Shown here in pieces: positions 11,851 to 24,100 of a stretch of DNA of 64,000 bases. This DNA is from Ephydatia muelleri. Lineage: Eukaryota > Porifera > Demospongiae > Spongillida > Spongillidae. A program made the position numbers and the translations under genes. Under the pieces are notes generated by a model that worked only from the letters and a program-made list of their open reading frames with translations, was not told the DNA's origin and did not search any database. How positions within the stretch are numbered: the first letter of the stretch is position 1; each line of letters starts with the position of its first letter. Where the stretch lies: NCBI GenBank assembly GCA_013339895.1, contig JABACO010000003.1:10005766-10069765 (forward strand). Direction: 5' to 3'.

Positions 11851-12040
11851 AAAGTGACTGCAAAAAAATCGGTGACAAAAGTTCTGGAATTCTAGAATGC
11901 TTTACTTGACCGCAGGAATGTTGCTATATCAACATGTAGTATGGATAGACTTATAACATCTGATAACCAAAATGGATGATTTTTGTAGAGCTGTACGTTT
12001 TGTGAAGGTATAGCCAGTAACCTCTGTTACATCACAGCAT

Positions 12041-12172
12041 CCCCGGAGGGGGGGGGGGGAGGGGGGGAGGGGGGGGGGGAGGGGGAGGGGGAGGGGGGGG
12101 GGGGAGGGGGAGTGGGAGGGGGAGGGGGAGGTGGGGTGGGCTCCCTTTGTGTGGTGGTGGTGGTGGTGGTGG
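12041..12172 (+). repeat. G/A-rich low-complexity tract followed by (GGT)n
   Basis: About 90 bp of GGGGGA/GGGGAG runs followed by a GTGGTGGTGG run. Many closely spaced G-runs could form G-quadruplexes on the + strand. The Pro-rich open frame on the other strand is an artefact of composition. Confidence 0.85.
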
Positions 12173-12231
12173 AACGTTATGCAGACAGCGATGATATTTA
12201 TCACATCAGAATATTATATATAGTATGGGAT

Positions 12232-12973
12232 CTCAATCCTCTTCATAAGGCATCTCCCTTTTAACCTGCCAAAAGCATTTTCTACAATCATCCTTGCCCT
12301 ACTTTGCCTATAATTGAAGTGCGTTTATGAGGGGTTGTGTGCTCGTATTCAAGGTATGGTTTTATCAGCCATGGTAATAGTGGGTAAGCAGATCTCCCAA
12401 AATTAATAATGGTACAGTAACACCATTTATGTTTTGCGACCACTGAGGGACCAAAGTATTTGCATTTCCCTTAGGAAACAGGATGGAATTGGCAAATACT
12501 CGTGCATCATGTAGTTTCCCAGGCCAGCCAACATTCACATCCATAAATAATAAATGGGAATCAACAAGAGACTGTACGAGTATGGAGTAATAATCCTTTT
12601 GGTTTGAACATTGTAGTGGTTTCATGATAGGTATGTGACATTCATCAATTGCTTCATTGCCTGAGGAAAATTTCCATTGCTGCTCAAATACATCCAAGAT
12701 TCTCCAAAGCACTTCACAGTACATATCTAATCATTAATGAGAAGTACATGTAATTGCATTACAAGTCTTGCTCAAAATTTCATACACTGTAGATCTACCA
12801 ACACCATATAGAACTGCTATTGTTCTGCAGTAACTGTTAGTTGATAGTTCAGGGACAATTATACATTTGTTGGGATCGCCGGACAAGATGTAAGGGGTTA
12901 CATGTGTTTGCCCAGACATGTTTTCAACGGCTAGAGATTCGTTTTTAAGTACATATATACAAAACATGATCAA
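12232..12973 (-). pseudogene. PIF/Harbinger (HARBI1-like) transposase, frame-broken
   Basis: DDE_Tnp_4-type nuclease of PIF/Harbinger elements. The N-terminal block (12734-12973) ends in an HTH-like segment (CRTIAVLYGVGRSTVYEIL). The catalytic block (12365-12724) carries AIDECHIPI (first Asp), VDSHLLFMDVNVGWPG and HDARVFANS (second Asp region). The third motif, RARMIVENAFGRLKGR, lies in another frame further downstream (about 12240-12300). At least two frame shifts separate the blocks. Intact HARBI1-type proteins are about 350 residues, so the span is near full length. I could not find the element's terminal repeats. Confidence 0.88.
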
Positions 12974-13042
12974 CTATGATACACATAGAACACATGTACA
13001 CGTACATGTACTCAGTATATAGACTTATAGTTCAGTTCAAAA

Positions 13043-15405
13043 TCAAATGCACGCATTTATATGACTGGCCCAATCATCAAGGGTAAATGTATCTTCTGAG
13101 TTGCTGTCTTCCTCACTGTCAGTGATAGCACTGCTGCATGCTTGTGGAGTGTACTCCTTTCTTTCTTTCTGGTTCACTCTGCTCCCACCAAAGCAGCTAC
13201 TCCGCCACAACTTAATTGCAGCATCAGCATTAAAATCAGACAAAGGAGGACTTTCAATGCTGATTTCTAAAAGATCATGTAGCGTACTTGGTTGGAGGTG
13301 TCTCCTGCATTTGGTCTTAACCACCCTCAACAAAGAGAACATTTGCTCAACATGACACGTAGTGAATGGTAAGCTGAATACTAGCTCACATAACAGAAGG
13401 ATGTTAGGCCACCTACCTGAGTTAGGGCATGTATGGAGTTTATACCGTATTCGCCTGTAGATTTTTGTGGCTAATGACAGATACTGTCCTTGCATAGTCA
13501 ACAGCCTCTTCTATCTCATCCTGGGCTGAAACTGCATTCATCCCTTTAGCTTCCAATGGTGCAAGAAACAATGAGGCAATAACATCAACTGCACTTCTGA
13601 TTTCTGTCTCCATTCCCATCAGATCCTCCACCTGATTGATTCTCTTGGAATCCAATGCTGAGTTTCTAAGAAGACAAGAATTGATTTCTAGAGTTTCAGG
13701 TCTGACCATTCCAACTGATCCTTCATGTTTTCTTCTACTCTGTGAAGATCAGCTAGCACATGAATTGTGCACTGCTGTACACACTACAGGAACACCTTGG
13801 TACTCCATCACACCATTAATCTCTTTGATCCGGGTTTTGAATAGCTTAACAGTTGGCCACTGACAGGGCTCCTTTTCCAGCAATGACATCAGGACCTTTA
13901 ATGAGTTGAGAGTACTCTCAATGCTCATTACTATATCAACTTCATTACATGTACCTTGTAGTCCCAAGCTCAAATAGATAAAGGCTTCAGAGCATCAATA
14001 GACATGGCACAAATGATCAGCATTTTGGGTGCCTTCCAGATCTTGAGGTATCACTTTAATCGAGCTTTGTCTGCAGCTTTCACAGAACTGCCATTAATCA
14101 ATATAGTAAGATGTGTGCACCATATCGCTCTACCACCCGCTGCATTGCATTTCACTTGTGAGTGATCTGTCTTGTTCCCTGGCGTCAAATAAGGAGATAA
14201 CCACCACCTTTTGGTACATGTAGCTCAAATACACCCTTTAGCTCATCTACAATGCTTTTTCAGCTCTCTCGACGTTTTGGGTGACTTTTTGTACAGATAA
14301 TATAAACGGAGAAGCATTTCCTGAAGTGCTAAAAAGATTGCACTCATGAAGGAATCCTTGCATGCAAGTTCCAATCGATGACTGAAAGACCATGACTAAA
14401 AAAGTTAAGGAAGAGCATGCTGCATCTGCCCTCTCACTCCATTGTGCTCAGCTACATTAACAGAGGCACCATCAGATCTAGCTCCTATCAGTACTGGCAT
14501 TCCGTCAACTCCAAGTACACTATCCCTGTCTAAGATGCTTTTGACACCAAGTAACTCAAGGGAAGCTCCAAGACATACCAGCAGTCTCAGGACTGTGGAC
14601 TGACCAGTAGCGAGTGCAAGATGTCATTTTCTGAGCAACTTCATTCTTGTAACAGTAAACCATCGCCACGATCTCCTCCTCCTTGTTGCCCAAGTCTGTT
14701 GTTCCATCCATCAAAATACTGTAGAAATGACAATACTTCAGTTTACCAAGGAAATCATTTCTTTGGCATGTTGCAATAAAACTGATGAAGCTTTTGGCTG
14801 AATCAGGTGTTCTATATGCAGGGCCCATATCTATATCGTGGTGATCCTCTAATTCCCAAAAAGATAGGTATTTTAAGAAAAGGATGTTCTCTTTGCCATC
14901 ATGTAGCACACATCAAATTTCCGCCTCATTCGTGCTTGAGTTGTGGCATCAAGAGTCATCAACATTTGGCCTATGATTGAATTGGCAAAAAGAGACTCAC
15001 CTTTAGCTTTCGCACTAACACTCTTCAAATCCCCCTTTGCTACCTTATGAATCTCGCGCTCCATTATGACCATATCTTTTGATTGGTAGTACCGGTAATC
15101 CAGAAGTTTCGCAATGATACAATGCTGTCCTTGTAGCGTTTACACACATCACACAACAAAAAAGCTACGTGGACATTATCGCGTTCCAGTTCACAATGAA
15201 GCCACACGAGCATTTGGTGATCACGATCATTGTCCTGTTGCCATTTCTGAAGGTAGCTTTCATTACTCTCCGCGTAGGTGTTATTTTTTACAGCTACGAC
15301 CACTACTACCAGTATCGAAATCACTAAGAATTTGTGAATAAGGGTGGATATTTTGGCGAAGGATATTGGAATTTCTCTTGAATGTCTTAAACTGTAAGTT
15401 AACAT
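13043..15405 (-). pseudogene. ZNF862-like hAT transposase, degenerate
   Basis: Blocks in order on the minus strand: an N-terminal Cys/Trp-rich segment with LLCDVCKRYKDSIVSLRNFW (about 15064-15300), which is the TTF/ZNF862-type finger region. Next is a helical block (14873-15073), then a catalytic-like block (14556-14909) with FYSILMDGTTDLGNKEEEI. Further fragments lie at 13440-13973. The C-terminal dimerisation block (13043-13501) has ELVFSLPFTTCHVEQMFS followed by KCRRHLQPSTLHDLLEI. Stops and frame shifts interrupt it throughout, and 13980-14550 is hard to read in any frame. No terminal repeats were identified. Confidence 0.8.
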
Positions 15406-16699
15406 TACAGCAATATGATCTACAAATTGAATACTGATTTGACCTTGTAATTCATAGCCATTGTTTTTCTACTTGAAAGTGGTTAAAAGAACCAGTAATT
15501 TTTTGCCTGGGTGTCACTCGTTACCCTGGTAAAGCTCTCTTCTAGCCTCTTTTTTGCTGTAATCTCTTACGTATGTACACTGTAGTATTATGCATTGTTG
15601 GAGGTATGAAGATTCCTTGCCTGAGTTATATATGTTGCTATGTGTATTGAGAACCACGTTTTTGGCCAGGGTGCTTCACCGGTCCGGTTGCGCGGCAAGA
15701 CCTTTCTTTAGGATGCTAGTTCCACCGCCACGAGGCCTGAAAAGTACTTTGGTACACAGGGCATGAACTTCATATTGCGTTGTGCAGCTACTATAACGCT
15801 GGAAAGTGGCACGCACCTAAACATTAACACCCGTGCATACTCCAATGCACACTTTCAGGTTGTGTTTATGGAAGAATTTCTAAGTACACAGACCAGCACA
15901 TGCCGAAAGCCTACAACCCTGAAGGTCTCCATCCCACGTCACCTTCTGTCCTGTGCAGGTGTCTCATGGGATGTAAGAGGTCTACATAGAGATTTTATCA
16001 CGACCGTAGTTACACTGCCCTGCATGTCCTGTTCTGCTTGTTGAACCAGGACACTTTCTTCATCCCTTCCCCCACACACTGCCTCCCACCAAAGGAATGT
16101 TATTACATGCAGTACATGTATAATATAAAAATGAATAGAAATTATTAACAGTGAACTCGCTGCAACTAAGGGCATTATAACCGGACGACCACTGCATGTA
16201 AGTCCCTCTATACTCATGGTCCGCCATCAATAGAACCTTATTCATACGCCATTTAAAATAATTATTTTTTACTACATATGACTATAAGGACTACAGTAAG
16301 ATGAAAAGAGAACCGCAGTGACTAATAAAGCTAAATAAGAAAAATGAAACGCTTAATAATGTTGAGATCTTGAGCAGCAATGATTGATAGCAAGTACTAA
16401 CAAAGGAAATAGATTGATGGTGTTCGGAACAGCAATGAAATTAATCAAGAAAATTGAGGTTTCTCTGTTATGTTGCTGTGAATGTATTAACACATTGAGT
16501 CATATAAGTTGCATTGTGTATGCATGGTTGCTAAAATGTTTTCGATTTTGGAAAGCACAATGTGTTCAGCATCCTCTTTTTCAATTCATATTACAGTTCC
16601 AACATATTTTACATTTGATATGCTCATTCAATTACTTAGGTGAGTTACATGTATCATGATTAAGCAATACCCATGTGACTGTATGTGCACTCTATGCAG
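15406..16699. other. Intergenic or 5' region of the receptor gene
   Basis: No confident feature. Since the first receptor exon found begins mid-frame, a start/signal-peptide exon should lie in or upstream of this stretch. A weak hydrophobic candidate starts at 16438 (MKLIKKIEVSLLCCC), and an open frame at 15763-15956 ends at a possible GTG donor. Neither has convincing frame continuity with the exon at 16700. Confidence 0.35.
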
Positions 16700-16974
16700 G
16701 GTGGCATACATAATTCAGAGTCCTTCCAATCAAACAATATGCTCTGGAGCACCTGCATCATTTCAATGTGTATCTGATAACCCTTCTACAATAACTTGGC
16801 TGGTCAATGGTCAGGATCCTATATCACAGGGAATAGCTTCTCCAGCAACAATACCACAAAGTCCTGGGGTGATGTCAACTTTGATAGTGCCTGGTAACAC
16901 ATTGTTCTCTGGATCATCAATTGTCTGTGGCGACGATCAGAACTACAGTGCTTCAGCCTTTCTAAAAATTCTAG
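16700..16974 (+). CDS. Receptor exon: Ig-like domain
   Basis: The acceptor is CTATGCAG (16699) and the donor CTAG|GTACAC. The exon encodes an Ig fold: QTICSGAPASFQC (first Cys), ITWLVNG (core Trp), LIVPGNTLFSGSSIVC (second Cys). It ends in phase 1. Confidence 0.78.
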
Positions 16975-19900
16975 GTACACAATAGCTGCTGGATTTGATA
17001 CTTAATACAATTTTTTCCTCTCCGTGTTAGGTTCTTCAATCCCTTCAACACTAACAAGCATTGTACTTAATAGTAGTTATGCATCTCTAAGGTGGAGCTT
17101 TGCATCTGACAGTTATTCAGCACTCATTTATCAGGTAGTGATTAGAAATAGGTTTGGGGGTGTTAGTATACAATGAAACACTGAGTGGAAAGCAGTTGGA
17201 ATACATCATTCCTGATCCTTGTGACCACTACAATGCAACTGTTACCGCAGTGTATGGATACCAAAACCAAGAATGCTTACAAAATGCATCTGTGCAAATT
17301 TTTGGAGGTAAGAAATATTATTGTAATTGATCAGTGCTATGCATAACAATGTGAATTCGTAATGAATAACATCAGTGGGTGCTATGATGGCTTCTGTATG
17401 TAGTTGTAAAACTCATGAAAGTCAGTTGCAATACCATTAGTTCAATTGCAGTGTAGATGGATGGAGTTCTGAGAATGCCATCAACTTGCTGCGCAATCGA
17501 ATACAATAGGGATAAAGTTTTATCATTTCCCACTGATCTCAAAGAGAAATAATCATTCCCATTGATAGGAAAGCTGGATATCATGGGCATCATAATACTT
17601 TGTTCTTTCCCAGGCTTCTAGTTACCAAATTTGTGTCTCATCTTTCAGCGTTAATGATACGTAAACTACACCACCCTGATATTGTTCAAAGTGACTAGTA
17701 TAGCAAAAATGGATTGAAACATTTTGGAAGACACATTAAAAGAGGCAAGAGTACAGAAAAGTTTTGTTCTGGTAAATCGTAGATTAGATATACATGTAGC
17801 CATTTAGCTATCAGCATGTCTTTGCCCTCTTTTGTAGCTTTCCCCTATCCACGTTACTTGTTCTAACATCTGTTTGCTTCCTATCTCCTGAATGTACAGA
17901 GTACTTCTTGCACTAGCTACTAAAATACATCTTATGAATACAGTATGAAAATTAACTCATTCTACCTCCTGAATGAGGAGGATCTTACCATCTTCCAGTC
18001 AGCATTTAATGAGCATTAAACCTTTGTACTTGCCCGAATACAGTATGTGACCTTCAGAGCATGAGAAATTTTCTGAGGGGGACATCAACAGGAGAACTGC
18101 TACCAGTTTCTATTCTATGTTGGAGGCATTATATACGTTACTATTATGATAATGCTAACAGCAGAAAACTCCTATTGTTTCTTCGATCAAAAATGGTTGC
18201 TAACCAATGATACCATGTTCCGTAGTGTTTCCTGGAGATCATTCTGAACCCATCGAGCTTACAGAAATTTTTTTCTGTATTTATGCTATCATAGAGAATC
18301 CTCAGAGAGTTGCTGAAGGAAGCCTGGCTATTTTCTTGGTGGTTTGTCATGGCTTGAAGCCCAATGTTGTAAAGATTTTGAAACTGTTTCTTTAATATTA
18401 TTTGCACTCACCATAATTCTCTCGTGTTGCGTGTGAGAGCTTCTTGAGGATGCACAGTTATTTTGTGAACCCAAAGCCATTTCAGCTTTTCTGCATGTGA
18501 TGTCCACCACAAAACTTAAAAATGGCTAACTGCTAAAGGGCTCATACGGATTAACTGGTTTAGCCATCCTGCAGACTAAGTCAATAGAATCCTTTATACA
18601 GAAGATTTCTTATTACTCCTGATCACATGGTTGCTAGGTGTACACATATTCAACTACCAATACTAAAATATCAATCACATGTTCCTGCCACACATACTTT
18701 CACCCAAGCATGCTGTCATATCGTATGCATTGACAATGTAACTCAAGCTAATCCAATTATATGCATACAGGCATGTACTGTAACACTGTGAGTTATAACT
18801 GCCATCAGACAGGGCAGTCTAATTCATTCCTCAAAGTGTATTTCTTGTGCGAAATTAAAAAAAAAAAAATTTTTACTTGCGTCTGTTTATTTATCCAGGT
18901 ACATGCGAGATTGTGAATGTTATCATTAATGCTACGGTCCTTGCAAGCTGATTGCAGTGTTCATCTCTTGTACTCGTCCATTGGATGTTTGGTATTTTTG
19001 AATGAAACATTCTGTACAGCATCGTACAGAAACTGTTCATCTAGTCTGTCTTGTCCAATGCTATCTAAAAATTTAATACCTGGACCTGGAGTCTATACAA
19101 TAATGGCATATGCAGTTTCAAGTGATGGGTCTTATCGTGATTGTGTGTACACTGGAGTCACAGTACTTACCAATAAAGGTACGATAGATTTTGTTTCTTT
19201 AAATAAACTTTATAACTAACAATTGCATTATTCTTTTCTCACAAAAAAAATGGAATGTACAACATCATCAAAAGTTACTATTCCAACAACATTAGATGGT
19301 ATGGCATTGTATTACATGTTCAATGTATGTATAGATCAAATGCTAAATTGTTCACTTTAGTCTTTACAATGTAATATCACCCAGGTGTTTATTTTGGATC
19401 ACTTTATCCATATGGGATTATAATATTCCAACTCATGGATGTGAGACATTTCACATGCAATAGAGGTCAAATTAAACATCACACATCGGCTTAGTGGCAT
19501 GACCGTGCGACGAATATATGGCTTTGTTTGTAGGTTCATTGCTCTGTATCATTTAAAACGCTGACTATTTAGCACATTGCAAGTCATCGTTTTAGGTTAG
19601 TTTTTATTCGGCCGCTATTACACACGTGCTTCAGTTGATAAAGATGACTATTCGAAGCTTCACATCTTATGTCTTGCTCGCAATGGCTACAAAGTTCCTA
19701 CAATATGTAACCTACTGAAGGCCGAAAATCTATCGTGTACTCGTGAAAACGTATTTTTCTTTTAAAGAGGTACGCGAAAACCCACAGCATCGCTAGAAAG
19801 CCGGGCTCAGGGCGTTTGTCCAAGGTGACTGCAGAAATTAAGGCCTTATTTGAGCAACAGATGCATATCGACGACGAAACAACTGCGCACCAACTCCACC

Positions 19901-21085
19901 GGCTGTTACAGTCACGTGGCTATAAGATAAGTCTTTGCACTGTTCTTTGCAGGGGATCTCTTGGATGGACATTTCGCGGTAGTGCATACTGCCTGCTCGT
20001 ACGCAATGTTAATAAACAGAAGCGGCGGGAGTGGGCCAAGGCAAATTTTATGGATGCAATTTGAAGACATTTTGTGGACTGATGAGTGTAGTGTCCAAAT
20101 GGAGAGCCACAGACGATTTTGCTGCCGGAAAATCGGAGACGCTCCAAAGCCTACGTGTAAGCCAAGGCACATGTCCTGGTCCTACTTTTCTATAAGCGCG
20201 TACATCATGCACGCAAGCACATGATGCATAAACTAAGACTAAGTCCCACCCGCTAGTTAACACTTTTTAGGTGCCGATATAGGTTTCGTTTGTTGAATAG
20301 TTTTGGATAGTGTTTTTAGATCGTTCTGCATCGTCGCCAGATTGTAGTACTAAGACGATGTGTGATGTTTAATTTGACCACTACTGTATACAGATCTAAG
20401 GCTACATATCTTTAGAAAGCTGAGTGCATGAAAGGGTGGAATGTGGAATTACTGTAATATTGTCTTGAGCTGGTTTAGATATATGGATATAATAATTTCT
20501 AGAAGAAAATACATATCATGACAGCAATGGCATAATGCAATATTGATGCATCTGGGCCAGAAAACTTTGCATTAAAGGTTTGTAACAAATGTACATGAGA
20601 TATGTAACAGAATTAATGATCATTTACACTAGTCGTCATGCACATACATGTAAGCTCATCATTTATATGTATATTGGCATTTATATTGTACTATTGGTTC
20701 TGTTCATATTCATGCATTGAATTAGATCCACTCTATTCTAATTGTTATGTCATTAAGCACTGCCTTCAAATCGAAATTTAATTTGCTTGGTAGAATTTCA
20801 TAAATAAACTGGCTCTAAGCATTTGCTAGTTCAGGACCCTATGTTAACATGCCTTTAAAGAGCCATGTACATGTACCTGTACAGATTGGTTCATAGTTTG
20901 AATCCCAAATTGTACCCATTGCAAAGTAATATATGCCTTTGTGTGAGGCTGGAGGGCTAATGCTTGTTTCCTAGGCATTGTAGAAATATGCATCATATTT
21001 GAGCAATATACATCATTTAGCATGATACCAAGCATCTCATGAGTTTAAAATATGCATGTTATATTCCATATTCCTTCCATTCCCC

Positions 21086-21124
<39 letters not shown>

Positions 21125-24100
21125 ATAAACACATCAGAATTATGCTGAAACCCACTTGTTTAGAAACACAAGTGAATATGGTTAACTTCGTTAAATGTAA
21201 ACTGTTTAACTTGCATATCTGCATTCATCCAGCAATTGGTATTATATTTGGCTCAATTTTTGGTCTTCTTGCCATTGGAGTTGGGATCATTATCATCATT
21301 ATCATTTGCAGAGCACGAGGACATTATTGTAAGTCATCAGTAAACCCAAATCTCTCTTCGAATAATCGTATACGCACCTGTTTGCTTTATGTATACTAAA
21401 TGTTCTGCTGTTCATCGTGAAATTACTCATATTGCATACTTGGACTATTAAAGATGAAAGCTTCAGATCAAATGTTTTTATATATGGTTGGGAAGCCCTT
21501 CCAATTATTCATCATACCTACCTCAGCAGCCCTTATAGTTACATCTAAATTTCAAAAAGCTTGAAATTTAACAAAATTTATTTCCTTGCATTACAAAGAG
21601 TGGCTATCACATACATGTAGTAAGCAAGTAGTGACCCAAAATCAGTTGTGTATCTAATGATGGTTTAACCTATACTATACATGTATAAATATAGTCAGCA
21701 ATTTTATAATGTACTAATTTGGTATATCAGAACTGTTAATTTAATAGGATTGTGACAGACCACACTAGCCACAGGTTGTGCACGCATTCAACTGCCGTTA
21801 GTGCCAAATAGCTTCTCCCTGCTCTTTGCTTGCATCTAGCTCAGTCCTATCACTAGAAACCCTGCACCGCTCATAGCCCACATCATTATAAACACGAAAA
21901 CAAGATTCTATTCACAAGATCAACATTGTGACCGGGTCAATGAGATCTGGTCTATCACAAGGACAATACCTGGAATCCAAATAGCATATGAATGAAGACC
22001 AAAAAAACAAGACATATAAATGTAGATTGCATGGAATAGTGATATGTGATTGAAATAAATAAATTTACACACCTCTATGGCACCTTTTTAGGACAGTCAA
22101 ATGTAGATGTAATTAAAAAAGTAAACAATGCAAATGTATACTACAGTAGCGGCCAAAACAAAAGTCACCTTTCGTTTTAGTGCGACGATGGTTGCACTAT
22201 GCCGCCTTTTTCATAAACACAATATTAAGACGATGATCTTTTTCACGCTTTCATACGTGTTAAATACTTCTCGCTAATTGCACAACTCCGTTTAAACAGG
22301 TTTTACTTAAGCATGCTAAAACGATGACGCGTGAAACCTTGAAGAAATTGAGTAAGGAACTGTTTAACGTAACCAAAGTTTTTTTTCCACCCACAACTCC
22401 ATACTGGCGCGGGAGCGACTCGCGCACGGCTCTCCTGTGACTCAATGAAGTGCTCGTGCACCTTACTCGCTCGAGTGAGAAACATTTTCTTGGAATGAGT
22501 TTTTATTGCTTTGTTAAACTGTTTACATGTCGTGTTAACTTTGAAAGCAGCACACAGAAACAAATTGATACAGTTTGGTCGTGTACACACTGTATACGCT
22601 TGTGAACTACAGAAAGAGCTAGGGGACTATACTGAAAATCCGCCCAGTTTTCTAATAGTGCCCAGAGCCAAGTTGAATAAAACATGTGTGTACGCACACA
22701 AGTGTTCACCTTGAGCAGCAGTGCCACACATGCTGTATGTGTTCAAACGCTGCCGTGCGAGCTACATCTATCGCAGTTAATTAACTTGGATTTACATTCC
22801 ATAATGTGTTTCCTGTAAGGTGGTGGGTGTGGCGTAACAAAGGGCTAGTCCATTAACCCCATTCTGCCTATATAGATAGGCCACACCTACATGTAGGACC
22901 CTTCTGGCGGCTAAGTCCATTAACCCCATTCTTCCTCCAGAGATAGGCCACACCCAGGGCCCTTCTGGCGGCTCATGTCCATTAACCCCATTAACCCCAT
23001 TCTGCCTACACCCAGCCGCCAGAAGGGTCCTGGGTGTGGGCAGAATGGGGTTAAGGGACTTAGCCGCCAGAAGGGTCCTGGGTGTGGGCAGAAGCCCCAG
23101 AAGGGTCCTACATGTAGGTGTGGCCTATCTATATATGCAGAATGGACTTGAGCCGTCAAGAGGGTCCTGGGTGTGGGCCGAATGGAGTTAAGGGATTTAG
23201 CCACCAGAAGGGTCATGGGTGTGGGCAGATTTGGGTTAAGGGACTTAGCCGCCAGAAGAGTCCTGTGTGGGCAGAATGGGGTTAAGGGACTTAGCCGCCA
23301 GAAGAGTCCTGAGTGTGGGCAGAATGGGGTTAAGGAACTTAACCTCCAGAAAGGTCCTAAGTCCCTTACCCACACCCAGGACCCTTCTGATGGCTAAGTC
23401 CCTTAACCCCAGGACCCTTCTGGCTGGTAATTATTTTAACCCCTTTCTGCCTCCAAAGACTGGCCACACCCAAGTCTATTAACCCCATTCTGCCTTTTGT
23501 GATAGGCCACACCCAGGGCCCTTCTAGTATTTAACCCTGTTCCGCCTCCATGTAGAGGTCACACCTAGGACCCTTTATAGTAGACATGTACATGTACATC
23601 ACAATTATGGCATCTATCCAATTGATCAAAGCGCACGCAAAAGTATGATTACGGATAATAATCTGACTCTGATTACAACAGTTCGAACTGTTTGCAACAA
23701 GTTTTCATCGTACGCGCGATAGATTGAAAGTACACATCAGCGCGCCAACTTTTTAAAAGTGGGCCGTACATTTAGATCGGTTGGTGAGTGACGCTTGCAA
23801 TATGCACTCGTACAAGGACTCGTGCTCTCGCTTATCGTGCTCGAATACGACTCACTCGACTCGCGTGTGAGTGTGAATTTGGGCAGGTGGCACTCTAGTT
23901 CAAACGGATTTTTAAAAATTACACAGCGAGAAATCAAAAATTGGACCAAACTGACTCATTATTGGAGCAGGATGATATCACCTTTGGTAATAACAGTATT
24001 GGTTCAATGTTTTGGGGCAACATGACCCAAACATGTGTACGCAATATTGATATAACACTGATAAAGTGTTGATCCAGTCATGATAGTAGTCTTGTGTCAA

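Noticed and set aside
11929-12204. Pro-rich open frame
   Set aside because: Produced by the G/A tract at 12041-12172.
15763-16044. 93-codon frame as the signal-peptide exon of the receptor
   Set aside because: It lacks a hydrophobic core near the start, and no donor/phase joins it to the exon at 16700.
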